DNA from: Bacillota bacterium
GTDB taxonomy: Bacteria > Armatimonadota > Hebobacteria > Hebobacterales > Hebobacteraceae
Direction: 5' to 3'
NCBI GenBank assembly: GCA_030668755.1
Contig: DAOVEW010000018.1
Location: 1-9,307 of the forward strand
Length of the DNA: 9,307 nucleotides
In this document: positions 6,703 to 9,307 of the stretch, one piece after another
How positions within the stretch are numbered: position 1 is the stretch's first letter
Layout of the letters: each line of letters opens with the position of its first letter
Made by a program: the position numbers and the translations under genes
Notes under the pieces: model-generated
What the model saw: the letters and a program-made list of their open reading frames with translations, nothing else
The model's database searches: none
Told to the model about the DNA's origin: nothing

Positions 6703-8343
6703 ATGAGAGCCAAACATCGGTCGTTCAGCGCCGGCACTCCGCCCCCGTTGGGCGCGACGCTGGCGAGCTTCGTGCTGTTTGTCTCTCTTGCATCGCTCCT
6801 CGCTATGGTCTACTCGCTTGCCGAGTGGTGGCATCTTGCCGGTGGATTTGGGTTTCCCTCCGACGGCGCCTGGGCGCGTGCCGTCTTCGCCCATCACGTA
6901 GCCGCAGGCGAGGGCCTATGCTTTAATCCGGGGACCCCTGCCGCCGGGGTCGCCGGCGCCTCCTGGATCGCGGCTATCGCGGCTGTTGGGTTCTTCACGG
7001 GCAAGTTCCTGGCGAGCGCGAAGCTGCTGGGCGTGGTCTCGGTCATCCTAACCGCGGCCCTCGCCTGGTACATCGCGCTCGACTTGCTCGGCGACTGGCG
7101 TTTCGCATTCGTGGCTGGGCTGCTCGTGGCTGGCAGCCCGCGGCTTGCCGCCGCGGGGCTGAGCGGCACCGAGTCGGCGTGGGCCGCGCTGTTGGTCTCG
7201 GCGGCCATCTACTGGCAGGCAATGGGCTGGCAGGGAACTGCTCAGCAGCGCGCCTGGGGCGCGGCGGCCGTCGGACTAGCAGCTCTGAGCCGCCCGGAGC
7301 TTGGGCTGCTAGTGCTGGCGCTACTCATCGACCGATGGCTCATCGCATTGGTGCATGCGCCGCGAGACCGTTCGATCAGACAAGCATTGGTGTACAGCTT
7401 GCCCGAGACCGGGGCGGCGGCGCTGCTGCTGGCGCCGTACATCATATACAACTGGCGTGCGGTCGGTCCGCTGTGGCAGCAGCCGGAGCACGCGCTGCGC
7501 GCGCAGCCGGTGTGGGGATGGGCAGGAGCCGCGCTCGCTGCGCTCTGGGCCGACAACCCCGTCTTGCTCTGTGCGGCGCTCCTCGGCGTTCCTATGGCAG
7601 TGGCTGCCGCTCTGAGCCCCGAGTCGCGTCACCGCAGCCTGTTCCTGGTGCTGATTCCGACTGTGACACTCGCTCCCGTCGGCGTGATATGGACTCACGC
7701 GGCACCGAGCAATGCCACCTACATGGCTGCATATCTGACACCCGTGGTGGCGATACTTGCCGCGGCCGGGCTGTTCCTCGTGCATCGGATCGCCGCACGC
7801 CGCGTCTCGCCGGAGGAGAGCATGTCCAGGCGAGTCGGGTTCGCCGCTGGAATCGCCATCGTCTGCGCGGCGCTCCTCGGCTTCCACGCGCTCGCCCATC
7901 GCCCGTCTTGGCAACAGCATGGGTTCCGGGTCAAGAAGGTGAGCGATCTCCAGGGCTACATCGGGCGCTGGGCCAGCAGCCACCTTGCCCCGGACGCTTC
8001 GATCGGGAGCAGGGAGGTGGGGGCGATCGGCTTCTTCTCGGGCCGCCGCATGGTCGATCTGGGCGGCACGATATCCCAGCAGGGACTCGCCTACCTGGGT
8101 CAGCCGGGGTCTCCCGACACCAACCTCCTCACGTTCATGGAGAAGGTACGCCCGTCCCATCTGGCGATCCGTCCCAGCGAGTTCCCCGATCTCTCGCGGC
8201 GCGCAGACCTGCTGACCCCGGCGGTGACCTGCGCGGTGAGCGATCCCATCGCTGGTGGGATGACCACGATGACCCTGTATGAGACGCCTTGGCCGCCTCC
8301 GTCGGTGCAGGAAGCGCGGGGTTTGACAGCACATGGCGAGTAG
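6688..8343 (+). CDS. Polytopic membrane protein, GT-C glycosyltransferase-like
   Basis: Integral membrane protein of 551 residues that resembles GT-C/GT39-type glycosyltransferases using lipid-linked sugars at the outer face of the membrane. After the first helix (about 23-46), the first outer loop holds GFPSDGAWARAVFAHHVAAG (54-73) and FNPGTPAAG (79-87), matching the Asp-containing loop and the GxxFNPGxPxxG element of such proteins; D59 is the likely catalytic Asp. Further marks are LSGTESAWAALL (158-169), LSRPELGLLVLALL (200-213) and VGPLWQQ (259-265). About 9-10 further helices run to about 404, then a soluble C-terminal domain (about 415-535) contains SREVGAIGFFSGRRMVDLGG (441-460). Sugar and acceptor are unknown. 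ATG 6688 lies almost at the transcription start and has no ribosome-binding site; ATG 6703 is an alternative that shortens the protein by five residues. The last 15 residues look unlike the family and run toward a minus-strand frame. Confidence 0.75.
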   Translation: MRCLAMRAKHRSFSAGTPPPLGATLASFVLFVSLASLLAMVYSLAEWWHLAGGFGFPSDGAWARAVFAHHVAAGEGLCFNPGTPAAGVAGASWIAAIAAVGFFTGKFLASAKLLGVVSVILTAALAWYIALDLLGDWRFAFVAGLLVAGSPRLAAAGLSGTESAWAALLVSAAIYWQAMGWQGTAQQRAWGAAAVGLAALSRPELGLLVLALLIDRWLIALVHAPRDRSIRQALVYSLPETGAAALLLAPYIIYNWRAVGPLWQQPEHALRAQPVWGWAGAALAALWADNPVLLCAALLGVPMAVAAALSPESRHRSLFLVLIPTVTLAPVGVIWTHAAPSNATYMAAYLTPVVAILAAAGLFLVHRIAARRVSPEESMSRRVGFAAGIAIVCAALLGFHALAHRPSWQQHGFRVKKVSDLQGYIGRWASSHLAPDASIGSREVGAIGFFSGRRMVDLGGTISQQGLAYLGQPGSPDTNLLTFMEKVRPSHLAIRPSEFPDLSRRADLLTPAVTCAVSDPIAGGMTTMTLYETPWPPPSVQEARGLTAHGE

Positions 8344-8460
8344 TGCAGGGTCGAGGCCGGTTGGCTGGACATCGGCCATCTGCACCACTTCGGGAAGCGG
8401 AGGGACTTCCCGGCACTGGGCCACCACCTTTGGGCCTTGCCACAGCTCCTGCCAGCCCAT
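8344..8460 (-). other. Possible start of a minus-strand gene coupled to the methyltransferase
   Basis: ATG 8460 (minus) follows the methyltransferase stop by 2 bases and has a strong AGAGGAG (8475-8469) 8 bases upstream. The first about 45 codons (MGWQELWQGPKVVAQC, later PPLPEVVQMADVQPTGLDP) look like real protein, with G or C in most third positions. The frame then stays open antisense to the membrane-protein gene down to 7321, where it becomes Arg- and His-rich and looks like a shadow. I recognise no family. It may be a gene truncated by a rearrangement at about 8300-8340, a read-through small protein without its own stop, or chance. Confidence 0.3.
8391..8412. terminator. Hairpin between convergent genes
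   Basis: A perfect 7-bp stem, cgggaag (8391-8397) with cttcccg (8406-8412), has an 8-base loop. It lies 48 bases past the membrane-protein stop and 51 bases past the methyltransferase stop, a place where a two-way terminator is expected. Neither strand has a T-tract, so efficiency is doubtful. It also lies within the possible minus-strand frame from 8460. Confidence 0.35.
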
Positions 8461-8462
8461 TG

Positions 8463-9227
8463 TCAGCTCTCCTCTGCCGGCTTCCGCGCCACGATTGCCA
8501 TCCGTGGCGAATCGTGCTCGTACTCTGACCCGTCGTGGCTCCCGTACGTCTTCACCCACTCCAGACCGACCCTTGCGAACATCGAAAGCATCTCGGAGTG
8601 GGAGTAGATGCGCAGGACGAAGCCGGTCTCGCGTCGCCCACCATCCGGGCCGATGATCGTCCGCGCCACGTGTATCCGCGAATGGCAGACGTTCCATTCC
8701 TGTTGATCGAGAACGATGTGGCCTTCATGCTTGGCCCAGTCCTTGCGGCCATGTTCGAGCCACGGCGTCGTGCGTTCACGGTTGTGATGATCTATCAGGA
8801 GCTTCCCTCCAGGGCGAAGCGCACCACGCATTACGCGCAGCGCCTTCTCGTCTTCCTCGTCTGTTTCGAGGTACCCGAAGGAGGTGAACATGTTGACCAC
8901 GGCGTCGAAATGGTTCTCCCAGGGCAGCTCGCGCATGTCACCTCGCACGAAGTTGACGGTCACGTCGGCTTTGTCAGCGCGATCTCTCGCCAGACCGAGC
9001 AGGTAGTCCGACAGATCGAAGCCGGTGACGTTGAATCCCCGGCGCGCCAGCTCGACGGCATGGCGGCCCTGCCCGCAGCAGAGGTCGAGGACGCGTGCGC
9101 CAGGGTGAAGGTCGAGTGCGGAGATGACGAAATCACACTCGCTCAGGGCCCGCCGCTCTTCACGCTCGCCGCCGCGCAGATGAAACCGCATGTAGTCTTC
9201 GCCGAAGAACTCCTCGTACCATGCCAT
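8463..9227 (-). CDS. Class I SAM-dependent methyltransferase
   Basis: Soluble cytoplasmic enzyme of 254 residues that transfers a methyl group from S-adenosylmethionine; the acceptor is unknown. After MAWYEEFFGEDYMRF, motif I is VLDLCCGQGRHAVELARRG (46-64), followed by VTGFDLSDYLLGLAR with acidic D71 that binds the ribose. Then come FVRGDMRELPW (93-103), the motif IV strand FDAVVNMFTSFGYL (107-120), and LRPGGKLLIDHHNRE (137-151). The C-terminal half has GFVLRIYSHSEMLSMFARVGLE (202-223), which in many small-molecule methyltransferases is the substrate-side lid. ATG 9227 is chosen over a 17-codon longer start at 9278, because it has AGGAG (9238-9234) 6 bases upstream and because the longer start falls inside a terminator hairpin. 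It is convergent with the membrane-protein gene. No clear promoter is seen in the roughly 40 bases left between the terminator and the start. Confidence 0.88.
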   Translation of the reverse strand: MAWYEEFFGEDYMRFHLRGGEREERRALSECDFVISALDLHPGARVLDLCCGQGRHAVELARRGFNVTGFDLSDYLLGLARDRADKADVTVNFVRGDMRELPWENHFDAVVNMFTSFGYLETDEEDEKALRVMRGALRPGGKLLIDHHNRERTTPWLEHGRKDWAKHEGHIVLDQQEWNVCHSRIHVARTIIGPDGGRRETGFVLRIYSHSEMLSMFARVGLEWVKTYGSHDGSEYEHDSPRMAIVARKPAEES

Positions 9228-9268
9228 CGCCGGCTCCTCTCCGATCCCTCGTTGGACCCAGAAATGCG

Positions 9269-9301
9269 AAAAAACCACAGGCCTCGTCTGGCCTGTGGTT
9301 T
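9269..9301 (-). terminator. Intrinsic terminator of an upstream minus-strand gene
   Basis: A perfect 12-bp stem, 9272-9283 (aaaccacaggcc) with 9290-9301 (ggcctgtggttt), has a 6-base loop. Read on the minus strand it runs into six T (9274-9269), a classic Rho-independent terminator. It must end a gene lying right of the window, in the same direction as the methyltransferase. Confidence 0.88.
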
Positions 9302-9307
9302 CGGTCG

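Noticed and set aside
7321..8457. Long open minus-strand frame antisense to the membrane-protein gene
   Set aside because: The plus strand encodes a clear polytopic membrane protein here. The antisense product is Arg-, His- and Gly-rich with no recognisable motif, as expected for a shadow in GC-rich DNA. Only its first part (8344-8460), outside the membrane gene, is kept as a possibility.
9228..9278. Longer methyltransferase start at 9278 (minus)
   Set aside because: It would begin inside the terminator hairpin and has no ribosome-binding site, while ATG 9227 has a good one at the right distance.
1..9307. CRISPR array, tRNA, rRNA, transposase or prophage genes
   Set aside because: No regularly spaced repeats, cloverleaf-like sequence, rRNA text, or transposase or integrase motifs were seen on either strand.

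Overview
This is a GC-rich bacterial chromosomal window (roughly 60-65% GC by eye) with densely packed genes, nearly all on the plus strand. An FtsK/SpoIIIE translocase marks the host as a bacterium. Two sulfatase-fold enzymes, a GxxExxY-family gene and a GT-C-like membrane protein would fit a sulfatase-rich lineage such as the PVC superphylum, Armatimonadota or Hydrogenedentota. That placement is inference; there is no rRNA or other marker here to settle it.

Layout, left to right. (1) 1-1674: the motor and DNA-reading part of an FtsK/SpoIIIE DNA translocase, cut by the left window edge. (2) 1661-2008: a GxxExxY (PD-(D/E)xK-like) gene that overlaps the ftsK stop, keeps its core motifs but lacks the usual C-terminal end. 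It is bracketed by an imperfect inverted repeat. (3) 1982-2122: a gene-free stretch with three consecutive inverted repeats. (4) 2148-3335: a 12-helix-type MFS permease followed by a nested hairpin. (5) 3377-3717: a spacer of about 340 bases with no convincing gene. (6) 3718-6609: two sulfatase-fold hydrolases in tandem, 15 bases apart and probably one operon. The first has Ser, the second Thr, where the catalytic formylglycine precursor would sit. (7) 6647-6675: a near-consensus sigma70-type promoter directly in front of a polytopic GT-C-like membrane protein (6688-8343), with a 14-base direct repeat on both sides of the promoter. (8) Minus strand, 9301 to 8463: an intrinsic terminator for a gene outside the window, then a class I SAM-dependent methyltransferase. 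Right behind its stop lies a ribosome-binding site and ATG that open an unexplained frame.

How the genes may work together: the MFS permease and two hydrolases could form a small uptake and desulfation or dephosphorylation unit for a sulfated or phosphorylated metabolite or glycan. The GT-C-like protein has its own promoter and would act on lipid-linked sugars at the cell envelope. FtsK and the methyltransferase look like unrelated neighbours. I see no CRISPR array, tRNA, rRNA, transposase or phage gene. The most unusual points are the Thr-type sulfatase homologue, the repeat-bracketed truncated GxxExxY gene, and the coupled minus-strand start behind the methyltransferase.
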